6,051 bases of DNA from Thermoflexus hugenholtzii JAD2 (GTDB lineage: Bacteria; Chloroflexota; Dehalococcoidia; SHYB01). The stretch's first letter is position 1. Every line of letters starts with the position of its first letter. The notes under the pieces are model-generated. The model ran no database searches, was not told where the DNA came from, and saw only the letters and a program-made list of their open reading frames with translations. Where the stretch lies: positions 1-6,051 of the forward strand of contig CAMAVV010000107.1 of NCBI GenBank assembly GCA_945861815.1, in the 5' to 3' direction. Positions 1-5,085 of this stretch are shown piece by piece. Position numbers and translations under genes: made by a program.

Positions 1-54
1 TGTAGACTCCGAGGAAGCGGCTCGTATTGGAACGGTTCTGTTGACTGGTGGCAT
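1..54 (-). CDS. Partial CDS, unidentified protein (N-terminus only)
   Basis: An ATG at 54-52 opens a frame with no stop to the window edge, giving 18 residues (MPPVNRTVPIRAASSEST). It is called because the start is well supported: a strong Shine-Dalgarno AAGGAGA lies at 67-61 with a 6-base spacer, and a promoter-like pair of hexamers (TTGACA/TACTCT) lies just upstream at 106-78. The peptide is too short to identify; there is no obvious signal peptide or membrane segment in it. Codons such as AGA, ATA and CGA match the AT-richer style of the nuclease fragment next to it rather than that of the housekeeping genes, which hints at a shared foreign origin (inference). The function is unknown. It is not a frame-shifted continuation of the nuclease ORF in any way I can see. 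Confidence 0.55.
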   Translation of the reverse strand, partial: MPPVNRTVPIRAASSEST

Positions 55-77
55 ATCTGTTCTCCTTCGATGTCAAC

Positions 78-106
78 AGAGTACTACACCTGATTTATAA
101 TGTCAA
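78..106 (-). promoter_or_regulatory. Probable sigma70-type promoter for the left-edge gene
   Basis: On the minus strand a perfect -35 hexamer TTGACA (106-101) is followed after 17 bases by TACTCT (83-78), a 4/6 match to TATAAT. Transcription would start near 71 and give a leader of about 17 bases that carries AAGGAGA before the ATG at 54. The promoter overlaps the last codons and stop of the nuclease-head ORF, so the left-edge gene looks independently transcribed. A second TTGACA at 76-71 has no suitable -10 and is probably chance. Activity is inferred from spacing and consensus only. Confidence 0.5.
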
Positions 107-355
107 GGGATAGTTACCTAAGAAATTGCTCATTTTGAGACTCACACTGTTGGGGTTCCGAAATTGGGCAGAGCTAACCCAAGGTTGATTGTATTTCATT
201 CCCCTGAGTAGGTTGCTGAGTTCAATGACCTCGGGTCTAGTTACACCCCCGCGCCCAAGGTTGTGAGGGTAGTCCAGAGTACAGTAGAGGTCCAGGGCTA
301 GGATTAACTCATCTCTCGTCCAGTTCGGGAACCTTTTCCCCTCAGTGTTAGACAT
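95..355 (-). CDS. Truncated HNH/McrA-type restriction nuclease: N-terminal head domain only
   Basis: This 86-residue ORF starts at an ATG at 355 preceded by a purine-rich GAGGGAG 4 bases away, 26 bases downstream of the CoA-binding gene. It contains the pattern I associate with the N-terminal head of ScoMcrA-like HNH endonucleases: WTRDELILALDLY (about residues 12-24), then PEVIELSNLL (41-50) and FRNPNSVSLKMSNF (66-79). In full-length relatives the chain continues through DP-containing loops into a recognition module and a C-terminal HNH nuclease. Here it ends seven residues after the NF, and no continuation is visible in the other frames. No catalytic HNH residues are present, so it cannot cut DNA by itself. 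It is either a decayed remnant of a modified-DNA restriction enzyme or, less likely, a stand-alone head domain kept for another role. Base composition is clearly lower in GC than the neighbours, suggesting horizontal acquisition. Family assignment is from recall of the motif, not a search. Confidence 0.6.
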   Translation of the reverse strand: MSNTEGKRFPNWTRDELILALDLYCTLDYPHNLGRGGVTRPEVIELSNLLRGMKYNQPWVSSAQFRNPNSVSLKMSNFLGNYPLTL

Positions 356-381
356 CCGGCTCCCTCGTTCCTTGCTCCATC

Positions 382-789
382 CTACCCTTCCCTCACCACC
401 TGCCCATGCTGGCGCAACATGCAGTCGTCCATCACCACGGTGAGACCGCCCTTGCGCGCGATCGCCGCAGCCTCATCGTTCACTACAGTATCTTGCAGCC
501 ACAGCACCTTTGCCTTGATCGCCACTGCATCCTCTGCGACGGGCACTACCTCCTCTGACCTGCGAAAGACGTCCACGACATCGACCTTTTCCGGTATCGA
601 CTTCAGGTCTGGGTAGCACTTTTCTCCCAGGACCTCGGTTGCGGTTGGGTTCACCGGGATGATGCGATAGCCGTGTTCCTGCAAGTAGCGCGCAACCCGA
701 TGGCTATCGCGGCTAGGATTTGGCGAAAGGCCTACCACCGCGATAACTTTGTTCTCGGTGAATATCTTCTTCATATCTTCCGTGTTCAT
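382..789 (-). CDS. CoA-binding (Rossmann-fold) protein, YccU-type
   Basis: The protein has 135 residues from the chosen ATG at 789. It is a single CoA-binding domain like that of succinyl-CoA synthetase alpha subunit, standing alone as in the YccU family, and probably a cytosolic CoA/acyl-CoA or nucleotide binder with no established reaction. Visible marks are VIAVVGLSPNPSRDSHRVARYL (residues 15-36; the GLS and SxRDS turn form the nucleotide loop), GYRIIPVNP (about 41-49), KVDVVDVFRRSEEV (about 69-82), KVLWLQ and the C-terminal VVMDDCM where relatives carry VMDRC. The frame is open back to an ATG at 855, but that would add 22 residues before the conserved core and has no ribosome-binding site. 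The ATG at 789 also has only a weak site, and a small hairpin (810-794) lies just ahead of it. It follows the glycosyltransferase after about 130 bases and may be co-transcribed. The family call is firm; the biological role is unknown. Confidence 0.88.
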   Translation of the reverse strand: MNTEDMKKIFTENKVIAVVGLSPNPSRDSHRVARYLQEHGYRIIPVNPTATEVLGEKCYPDLKSIPEKVDVVDVFRRSEEVVPVAEDAVAIKAKVLWLQDTVVNDEAAAIARKGGLTVVMDDCMLRQHGQVVREG

Positions 790-793
790 ATGT

Positions 794-810
794 GTGACTC
801 TGATTGTCAC
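794..810 (-). repeat. Small inverted repeat just upstream of the CoA-binding gene start
   Basis: GTGAC and GTCAC arms, 5 bp each, flank a 7-base loop and end 4 bases before the ATG at 789. In RNA this would place the ribosome-binding region in a hairpin. The stem is short and could be chance; it could equally be an operator half-site pair. There is no T-run, so it is not a terminator. Confidence 0.25.
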
Positions 811-821
811 CCTGTCGAAGA

Positions 822-868
822 CTCCGTACCTTCGGAGAGGCCCCGAACTCCGCATCCGAGGCCGAAGG
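822..868. repeat. Two overlapping, mutually exclusive inverted repeats
   Basis: CTCCG (822-826) can pair with CGGAG (833-837) around a 6-base loop. Alternatively CCTTCGG (829-835) can pair with CCGAAGG (862-868) around 26 bases. The two stems share bases 833-835 and the loop of one is the arm of the other, so only one can form at a time. They lie in the 129-base gap between the glycosyltransferase stop and the CoA-binding gene start. No U-tract follows either stem on the minus strand, so a classical intrinsic terminator is not supported. Confidence 0.3.
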
Positions 869-918
869 GTCTATGTGTATCGTGGTGCCTTCGTCGCGAC
901 TTCAGGATGGCGGTCTGC

Positions 919-1647
919 TTATTTGATGCGGTAGCGCCCCCGTAGGTTGTTGAGCCGGATGCGCAGCAGGTCTCCAAGCATCGCAAGGGTGTCCCGCACG
1001 GCGCGAACGCGGCTGTCGCGGCTATGGTGCCAGTCGATGGCGACGTCCGTCGTCCGCAGACCCAACTTGCGTGCGACGAAGAGGATCTCTACGTCGAAGG
1101 CAAACCCATCGAGCTGTTGTAAGGCAAAAAGCCTCTCGGCTGCCTCGCCGCGAAAGCACTTGAAGCCGCACTGCGTATCTTGGACCTTTGGCACTGCCAG
1201 TATGCGGATGATTGTATTGAATATCCGCCCCATCATATGCCGGTGCCACTGCTCGTTGTAGCGCTTCGCCCCTGGCGCCTCGCGCGACCCGACGGCGATA
1301 TCTACGTCAGCCGGCGCCGGGGGCAGAAACCTCTCGACTTGCTCGATGGGCATGGCGAGGTCGGCGTCGCACTGGAAGCGATAGCGTCCCTTGGCCGCCA
1401 GCATGCCTTGCTTCACAGCATGGCCTTTGCCCCGGTGCGGCAATCGCAGGAGCCTTACGGGAATCGTGCTTGCGGCGTATCGCTCAACGGCCTTCGCGGT
1501 GCCGTCGGCGCTTCCATCGTCCGCGACGATAATCTCAGCGCTGTAGGCCTGTCGCCCAAGATAGGTCAGCGTCGTATCGAGGGTGCCCGGCAGGCGGCTC
1601 TCCTCGTTGAAAGCCGGTATCACGATGCTTAAGAAAACCTCAGCCAA
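919..1647 (-). CDS. Family 2 glycosyltransferase, dolichyl-phosphate beta-glucosyltransferase type
   Basis: This 242-residue GT-A enzyme is predicted to transfer a sugar from a nucleotide-sugar to a polyprenyl-phosphate or similar lipid acceptor at the inner membrane face. Seen in order: SIVIPAFNEESRLP (residues 7-20), VADDGSADGT (41-50; Asp-Asp for nucleotide binding), HRGKGHAVKQGMLAAKG (71-87), CDADLAMP (93-100; the DAD-type metal motif), VGSRE (119-123), RHMMGRIFN (136-144) and DTQCGFKCFR (157-166). The last blocks are typical of the ALG5/DPG-synthase branch of GT2. There is no transmembrane tail, so it would be peripheral. The start is TTG at 1647: an in-frame TGA lies six codons upstream, and the next start-like codon falls inside the conserved SIVIP strand, so TTG is close to forced. 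A GGGGG run 4 bases upstream is the only ribosome-binding candidate. It follows lysC after 52 bases. Sugar and acceptor cannot be told from sequence; lipid-linked cell-envelope glycan synthesis is the likely use. Confidence 0.88.
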   Translation of the reverse strand: MAEVFLSIVIPAFNEESRLPGTLDTTLTYLGRQAYSAEIIVADDGSADGTAKAVERYAASTIPVRLLRLPHRGKGHAVKQGMLAAKGRYRFQCDADLAMPIEQVERFLPPAPADVDIAVGSREAPGAKRYNEQWHRHMMGRIFNTIIRILAVPKVQDTQCGFKCFRGEAAERLFALQQLDGFAFDVEILFVARKLGLRTTDVAIDWHHSRDSRVRAVRDTLAMLGDLLRIRLNNLRGRYRIK

Positions 1648-1664
1648 AGTGCCCCCGTTTTGTC

Positions 1665-1695
1665 ACCCTTAGTCCGCCTGCGGCGGATACAGGGT
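1665..1695. repeat. 31-base interrupted palindrome between lysC and the glycosyltransferase
   Basis: Outer arms ACCCT (1665-1669) and AGGGT (1691-1695) and inner arms TCCGCC (1673-1678) and GGCGGA (1682-1687) pair symmetrically around a TGC loop, with 3-base internal bulges (tag/tac) between the two stems. In RNA from the lysC operon it would fold into a long hairpin between the lysC stop and the glycosyltransferase start. No U-run follows on the minus strand, so it is not a classical intrinsic terminator. It could be an mRNA-stabilising or attenuating stem, or a copy of a dispersed REP-like repeat. Confidence 0.6.
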
Positions 1696-1707
1696 AGGGC
1701 TAGCCCT
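1696..1707. repeat. Perfect 12-base palindrome AGGGCTAGCCCT at the lysC stop
   Basis: The palindrome is exact and contains the lysC TAG stop (1702-1700). It abuts the larger palindrome at 1665-1695, so the lysC 3' end sits in more than 40 bases of nearly continuous dyad symmetry. Possible roles are part of a repeat element, a protein-binding site or RNA 3'-end structure; none can be chosen from sequence. Confidence 0.5.
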
Positions 1708-2932
1708 GGTCCTTGTCGAGTGAGTCCAGCCCAAAGGCCTTGTGCAGCGCGCGCGTTGCATCGACCACTCGCGTCTTGTCGATGATAGCCGTGATGCGTA
1801 TCTCCGAGGTCGTCAGCATCTCGATATTGACCCCCACCTCGTACAGCGTCTGGAATGCGCGCGCGGCATAGCCCGGCGTCTTCTTCATCGCCGAGCCGAC
1901 GATGCTGATCTTCGCCAGCTTCTCATCGGAGGTCCATCCCTTCGCGCCAAGCTCCTTGATCGCAGGCTCTACCTTTTGTATCGCCTTGTGCAGGTCGCCT
2001 TGGGCGACGGTGAACGTAAGGTCAGTCACGCCGCTGGTGCTGGTGTTCTGAACGATGGTATCCATGCGTATCTGCGCCGCGCACATCGGCTCGAAGAGAG
2101 CGGCGGCGACGCCTGGCCTATCGGGCACGCCAAGCACCGTGACCTTTGCCATGTCGGAGTCGTGTGCGATGCCCCGCAGCTTGTTCCCCGGCTCCATCAG
2201 CGCGTCGCCGTGGATTAGCGTCCCTGGGGCGCTATTGAAGCTCGAGGCTACGAAGATGGGGACGTTGTAGACGCCCCCCAGCTCTACGGCGCGCGGGTGC
2301 ATGACCTTTGCCCCATAGCTCGCCAGCTCCAGCATCTCGTCATAACTGATGTCCTTTAGCTTCCGCGCCTCCGGCACGATGCGCGGGTCGGCGGTGTAGA
2401 CGCCCTCCACGTCGGTGAAGCGCTCGCAGCGTGCGGCCTCGAGGCTGGCGGACAGCGCGACGGCCGTGGTGTCCGAACCGCCTCTACCCAGGGTCGTCAC
2501 ATCCAACTCATCGGTGAATCCTTGGAAGCCGGCGACGATAACGACTCGCCCTTTGTCTAATTCCTTGATGATGCGCTTCGGGTCGATGCTGGTGATGCGC
2601 GCCCTGCCGAATCGCGCCTCAGTCTTGATTCCCGCCTGCAGGCCGCTCAGGCTCACCGCCTCCTGGCCTATGTTGCGAAGCGCCATCGCCAGCAGAGCGC
2701 TGGAGACGAGCTCCCCGGTGGAGAGGAGAAGATCCATCTCCCGCTCGTCGGGGTTCTTGCAAATCTGGTGCGCCAGAGCGATGAGGTGGTCCGTCGTGTC
2801 GCCCATGGCCGAGACGACCACGACCACGTCGTTGCCCTTGGACCGTGTCGAAAGAACGCGCTGGGCGACGTTCCGAATGCGGTCGGCATTACTGACCGAC
2901 GTTCCGCCATATTTCTGGACGATTCTCGCCAC
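1700..2932 (-). CDS. lysC: Aspartokinase (aspartate kinase), monofunctional with ACT domains
   Basis: The protein has 410 residues, the normal size for single-function aspartokinase. It phosphorylates L-aspartate with ATP to give aspartyl-4-phosphate, the first committed step to lysine, threonine, methionine and diaminopimelate. The kinase domain shows KYGGTSV (residues 7-13), VVVVSAMGDTTD (37-48), LLSTGELVSSALL (69-81), GFQG (135-138), TTLGRGGSDTTAVAL (146-160), DVEGVYTADPRI (174-185) and SYGAKVMHPRAVE (205-217). Two ACT repeats follow, about 264-325 and 342-405. The second carries VNIEMLTTSEIRIT (368-381), close to the segment that forms the allosteric amino-acid site in lysine/threonine-inhibited enzymes, so feedback control is expected. 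The start is GTG at 2932, with GAAGGAG inside the last thrB codons 7 bases away. thrB ends 4 bases upstream, so translation is probably coupled. An internal ACT-only product (from the Met at residue 246 or 261) is possible, as in Bacillus, but unsupported here. Confidence 0.97.
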   Translation of the reverse strand: MARIVQKYGGTSVSNADRIRNVAQRVLSTRSKGNDVVVVVSAMGDTTDHLIALAHQICKNPDEREMDLLLSTGELVSSALLAMALRNIGQEAVSLSGLQAGIKTEARFGRARITSIDPKRIIKELDKGRVVIVAGFQGFTDELDVTTLGRGGSDTTAVALSASLEAARCERFTDVEGVYTADPRIVPEARKLKDISYDEMLELASYGAKVMHPRAVELGGVYNVPIFVASSFNSAPGTLIHGDALMEPGNKLRGIAHDSDMAKVTVLGVPDRPGVAAALFEPMCAAQIRMDTIVQNTSTSGVTDLTFTVAQGDLHKAIQKVEPAIKELGAKGWTSDEKLAKISIVGSAMKKTPGYAARAFQTLYEVGVNIEMLTTSEIRITAIIDKTRVVDATRALHKAFGLDSLDKDQG

Positions 2933-2936
2933 GGCC

Positions 2937-3899
2937 TTACTCCTTCTCTATTACGCGCGCGCCCTGCACGGCCACGGCCACGGTCCGCGACCTGCCGCTC
3001 ACGCCTTCCTTGCGCGCCGCCTTCGCCATCGCCCCTTCGATTCGCGCCGTATCGCCCGAAGCCAGGGCAAGGATCGACGGCCCTGCGCCGGAGAGAAATG
3101 CCCCATGCGCCCCGGCGGCAACGGCTGCCTTCATCAAAGGGGCCATGTGCGGCATCAACGATTGCCTTTGCAGCTGGTGCAGCCTGTCCTGTGTCGCGAT
3201 GCGCAGCAGATCCCACTTGCCCTGGGCAAAGGCGCTCGCCAGCAGGGCAGTTCTGCCGGCGTTGAAGACGGCGTCGCTGCGACTGACGTTTGGCGGTAGG
3301 ATGGCGCGCGCCTTTTCCGTCGCCACTTCCAGGTCGGGGATGAAGACGACAGCCTTCAAGCCGCGCTTCACCGGCGACGCTGTGGACACAACCCGTCCCT
3401 TTCCTATCCTTCTCTCTCCTCTCAGGGGAGAGAACACAAGAGAGGGGTCTCCATCCTTCACCACGATTTGCAGTCCGCCTAGCAACGCAGGCGCGACATT
3501 ATCAGGGTGTCCTTCGATCTCTGTCGCCAACTGCAAAAGCGCGTCGTTAGCAAGGGGGCTGCCTTCCAGCGCGTTTGCCGCGACGAGCCCCGAGACGATT
3601 GCCGCCGATGAGGAGCCAAGCCCCCGGTTCAGAGGGATGGCATTGACGCAACGCAGGCGCATCACGGGCGGCGCTCTCTTGATGGCCTTGTAGACGGCAA
3701 GGGCTGACCGATAGACGAGGTTGTCTTGGCCCTTGCTTAGGGACTTCGCGCCGGCACCCCTAATCTCAATGGCAAAAACGTCACTGCGCTCGATGGTGAG
3801 AGAGGAAGAAAAGCCGAGAGCCATACCCATGCAGTCATAGCCAGGGCCGAGATTCGCCGTGGTTGCCGGAACGCGAACTGTCACTTTTCGGACAAACAT
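2937..3899 (-). CDS. thrB: Homoserine kinase (GHMP family)
   Basis: The 320-residue cytosolic enzyme phosphorylates L-homoserine with ATP to O-phosphohomoserine, the substrate for threonine synthase. GHMP-family marks: VRVPATTANLGPGYDCMG (residues 8-25, substrate-side N-terminal motif), PLNRGLGSSSAA (89-100, the glycine/serine phosphate loop), EIEGHPDNVAPALLGG (127-142), and the C-terminal GAFLSGAGPSILAL (266-279). The ATG at 3899 starts three residues before the first conserved strand; it lacks a clear ribosome-binding site, but an extended -10 lies 30-odd bases upstream. Residues about 153-169 (SPLRGERRIGKG region) look like an extra loop before the VVFIPDLEVAT strand. That loop is encoded partly by a palindrome (3413-3433) resembling repeats normally found between genes; the frame is kept. 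lysC follows after 4 bases, giving a thrB-lysC pair. The start and function are well supported. Confidence 0.96.
   Translation of the reverse strand: MFVRKVTVRVPATTANLGPGYDCMGMALGFSSSLTIERSDVFAIEIRGAGAKSLSKGQDNLVYRSALAVYKAIKRAPPVMRLRCVNAIPLNRGLGSSSAAIVSGLVAANALEGSPLANDALLQLATEIEGHPDNVAPALLGGLQIVVKDGDPSLVFSPLRGERRIGKGRVVSTASPVKRGLKAVVFIPDLEVATEKARAILPPNVSRSDAVFNAGRTALLASAFAQGKWDLLRIATQDRLHQLQRQSLMPHMAPLMKAAVAAGAHGAFLSGAGPSILALASGDTARIEGAMAKAARKEGVSGRSRTVAVAVQGARVIEKE
3413..3433. repeat. REP-like palindrome inside the thrB coding sequence
   Basis: Arms CTCTCCTC (3414-3421) and GGGGAGAG (3425-3432) pair over 8 bp with one G-U, plus one flanking T-A pair, around a TCA loop. A further AGAGAGGGG follows at 3439-3446. 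On the minus strand it encodes FSPLRGER (thrB codons 156-163). Sequences of this CTCTCCCC/GGGGAGAG form occur as dispersed intergenic repeats in many GC-rich bacterial genomes (recalled, not searched). Its position in a loop region just before a conserved strand suggests an in-frame insertion of a mobile or palindromic repeat into the gene. Confidence 0.6.
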
Positions 3900-3930
3900 A
3901 GGCTATGGTTAGGCGTCGGAATCAGGCAAA

Positions 3931-3939
3931 AGTATAGCA
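3931..3939 (-). promoter_or_regulatory. Extended -10 promoter element upstream of thrB
   Basis: TGC-TATACT (3939-3931) matches an extended -10 element (TGn plus a 5/6 TATAAT hexamer). No good -35 is seen at 16-18 bases; a partial TTGCGT lies about 20 bases upstream. Extended -10 promoters can work without a -35. Transcription would start near 3924, leaving a leader of about 25 bases before the thrB ATG at 3899. That leader shows no clear Shine-Dalgarno. Confidence 0.45.
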
Positions 3940-4054
3940 CACAGAAACGGCGAGAGACGCAATGCGGAAGATGGGTCAGCGATCTGCTAAGAGTCCCAGC
4001 AGCTACCCTCAACTCGACCCTATCAGCACCGTGACTCTGCTGAACCAATCTTCG

Positions 4055-4936
4055 TCATCTGCGGATCATCTCCCCATCCACCATCTCCAAAAACCGGCGC
4101 ACCTCTGCCAGGGACGCCAGCCGGTACTCCGCCGCAGATGGCTTCGTTGCGCCGCCGACCCGCGCCGTGATCCCCACGTGACGTATCGCCGTGAAGCCAT
4201 CCTCGTCCGTCTCGTCGTCGCCGATGTAGAGCGGCAGCACGCCCTGCGCGGCCCCGGTGAAGGCGCCTGTGCGGTCCGCCACCTTTGTGATATCGGCGCG
4301 CGGGCCGGCCAGGAGGACGGCCAGGCCGTGGCCCTTGCCCCACTCCTCTGCTGGGCGCACCTCCAGAACCCTCTTGCCATAGGTGATGCGTATCTCCCCG
4401 GCCTCCACCAGCGGCTGGACGACTTGCCAGAAGGCCGCTTTCATCCCGGCCACAATCTTCGCGCTGTGCGCTTGGCGATAGTGGACGGCCAGCGTGTAGC
4501 CCTTCGGCTCCAGGTTGACGCCTGCGAAGGTTGCAAGCTCCCATTGCAGCGCCTCCGTCACCTGGCCGATGACCCGCTTGAACTCTGGGGCGCGCGGGTG
4601 CCGCCACACCTTGCCGCGGCGCTCCATATCGAAGCCGTGGGTGGCGATGTAGGTGACGCCGCGCAGGCCCACGCGCTCCTTCAAGTCCTCCAGCGCGCGC
4701 CCGCTGACGATGGCCACTTCGACGCCGCGACGGCGGCTTAGGCGTTGAAGAAGGCGCTTGGTTTCCAGGGGCAGGCGCGCGTCGGCATGGTGCTTGACGA
4801 TGGGGCTGAGGGTCCCATCGAAGTCGAGGGCGATGAGGAGGCGTGGGGCCCCGGCGATGCGCGGTTGAACCTTCAGCCACGAGGCGATAAGGTTCGGCGC
4901 AGGGGAGGCTTTTTTGCGAGCTTTTGTGGCGCTCAT
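4055..4936 (-). CDS. otsB: Trehalose-6-phosphate phosphatase (HAD superfamily)
   Basis: The 293-residue cytosolic phosphatase converts trehalose-6-phosphate to trehalose, a compatible solute and stress protectant. All four HAD motifs are visible: ALDFDGTLSPI (residues 36-46; catalytic Asp38 and Asp40), VSGR (77-80), the GKG lysine K201, and GDDETDEDGF (239-248, the OtsB-type metal motif). The cap segment LEPKGYTLAVHYR (142-154) matches the OtsB substrate-binding signature ExKG...HYR. The frame is open back to a TTG at 4987, which would add 17 residues. I prefer ATG 4936, because the upstream part holds a TATACT box and a palindrome and the basic MSATKARKK-type start is more plausible; the ribosome-binding site is weak for either. 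No trehalose-6-phosphate synthase (otsA) is nearby, so the substrate must come from a gene elsewhere, or the enzyme may act on a related phosphorylated sugar. It is divergent from ftsZ. There is no intrinsic terminator in the 155 bases before thrB. Confidence 0.94.
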   Translation of the reverse strand: MSATKARKKASPAPNLIASWLKVQPRIAGAPRLLIALDFDGTLSPIVKHHADARLPLETKRLLQRLSRRRGVEVAIVSGRALEDLKERVGLRGVTYIATHGFDMERRGKVWRHPRAPEFKRVIGQVTEALQWELATFAGVNLEPKGYTLAVHYRQAHSAKIVAGMKAAFWQVVQPLVEAGEIRITYGKRVLEVRPAEEWGKGHGLAVLLAGPRADITKVADRTGAFTGAAQGVLPLYIGDDETDEDGFTAIRHVGITARVGGATKPSAAEYRLASLAEVRRFLEMVDGEMIRR

Positions 4937-4944
4937 CAGCACCC

Positions 4945-4950
4945 AGTATA
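4945..4950 (-). promoter_or_regulatory. Possible -10 box for otsB (near-leaderless transcript)
   Basis: TATACT (4950-4945), 5/6 to consensus, ends 8 bases before the ATG at 4936. Transcription 7-8 bases downstream would give a leader of zero to two bases, which would fit the lack of a Shine-Dalgarno. No -35 hexamer is recognisable at 16-18 bases upstream. The 10-base palindrome GGCCATGGCC lies directly upstream (4951-4960). Weak evidence. Confidence 0.3.
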
Positions 4951-4970
4951 GGCCATGGCCTAGCCCAGAC

Positions 4971-4989
4971 TTTTGAAGTTCATTCAAAA
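4971..4989. promoter_or_regulatory. Inverted repeat TTTTGAA-N5-TTCAAAA, candidate operator
   Basis: A perfect 7-bp dyad with a 5-base centre lies in the otsB-ftsZ divergent region, 17 bases before the ftsZ -35 hexamer. The symmetric form, AT-richness and position fit a dimeric regulator site able to act on both genes. A related sequence, TTTTGAAC, recurs at 5038-5045 just after the ftsZ -10. It does not match a LexA/DinR box or another operator I can name. Confidence 0.4.
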
Positions 4990-5004
4990 CTCGTCTAAAA
5001 ACTC
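4986..5004 (+). repeat. Direct repeat AAAACTC x2 next to the ftsZ -35
   Basis: AAAACTC occurs at 4986-4992 and again at 4998-5004, a 12-base spacing close to one helical turn, ending one base before the ftsZ -35 hexamer. Such phasing is typical of tandem activator or response-regulator sites, or of an A-rich UP-like element that contacts RNA polymerase. Its left copy overlaps the inverted repeat at 4971-4989. Confidence 0.4.
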
Positions 5005-5005
5005 A

Positions 5006-5034
5006 TTGACAAGCTATACCTGGTCGCGCATAAT
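5006..5034 (+). promoter_or_regulatory. Strong sigma70-type promoter of ftsZ
   Basis: A perfect -35 TTGACA (5006-5011), an ideal 17-base spacer and -10 CATAAT (5029-5034, 5/6) point toward ftsZ. Transcription should begin near 5041 and give a leader of about 78 bases before the ATG at 5119. This is the closest match to consensus in the window. Confidence 0.7.
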
Positions 5035-5085
5035 TATTTTTGAACTTAGTTTGAAACCACGCAACGCTGTGGCGCTGAATCTATC

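Noticed and set aside
2415..3299. Plus-strand open frame of 294 codons opposite lysC and thrB
   Set aside because: Spans the antisense of two well-identified genes and has no coherent domain.
3982..4042. Two 5-bp stems (CTGCT/AGCAG and CAGCA/TGCTG, each with a 9-base loop) after otsB, considered as a terminator
   Set aside because: Short stems, large loops and no U-tract on the minus strand; probably chance.
3962..4741. Plus-strand open frame of 259 codons opposite otsB
   Set aside because: A low-complexity His/Leu/Ala/Arg-rich shadow of otsB, without a ribosome-binding site or recognisable domain.
4023..4880. Second minus-strand frame of 285 codons overlapping otsB
   Set aside because: Arg/Gly/Pro-rich out-of-frame translation of otsB; the true frame carries all HAD motifs.
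4937..4987. Upstream TTG start extending OtsB by 17 residues
   Set aside because: The extension overlaps a -10-like box and palindromes, has no ribosome-binding site, and adds residues outside the usual OtsB core; not fully excluded.
5038..5056. GAAC-TTAG-TTTG near the ftsZ -10, considered as a LexA/DinR SOS box
   Set aside because: The right half does not match GTTC at the required positions; calling SOS control of ftsZ would be unsupported.
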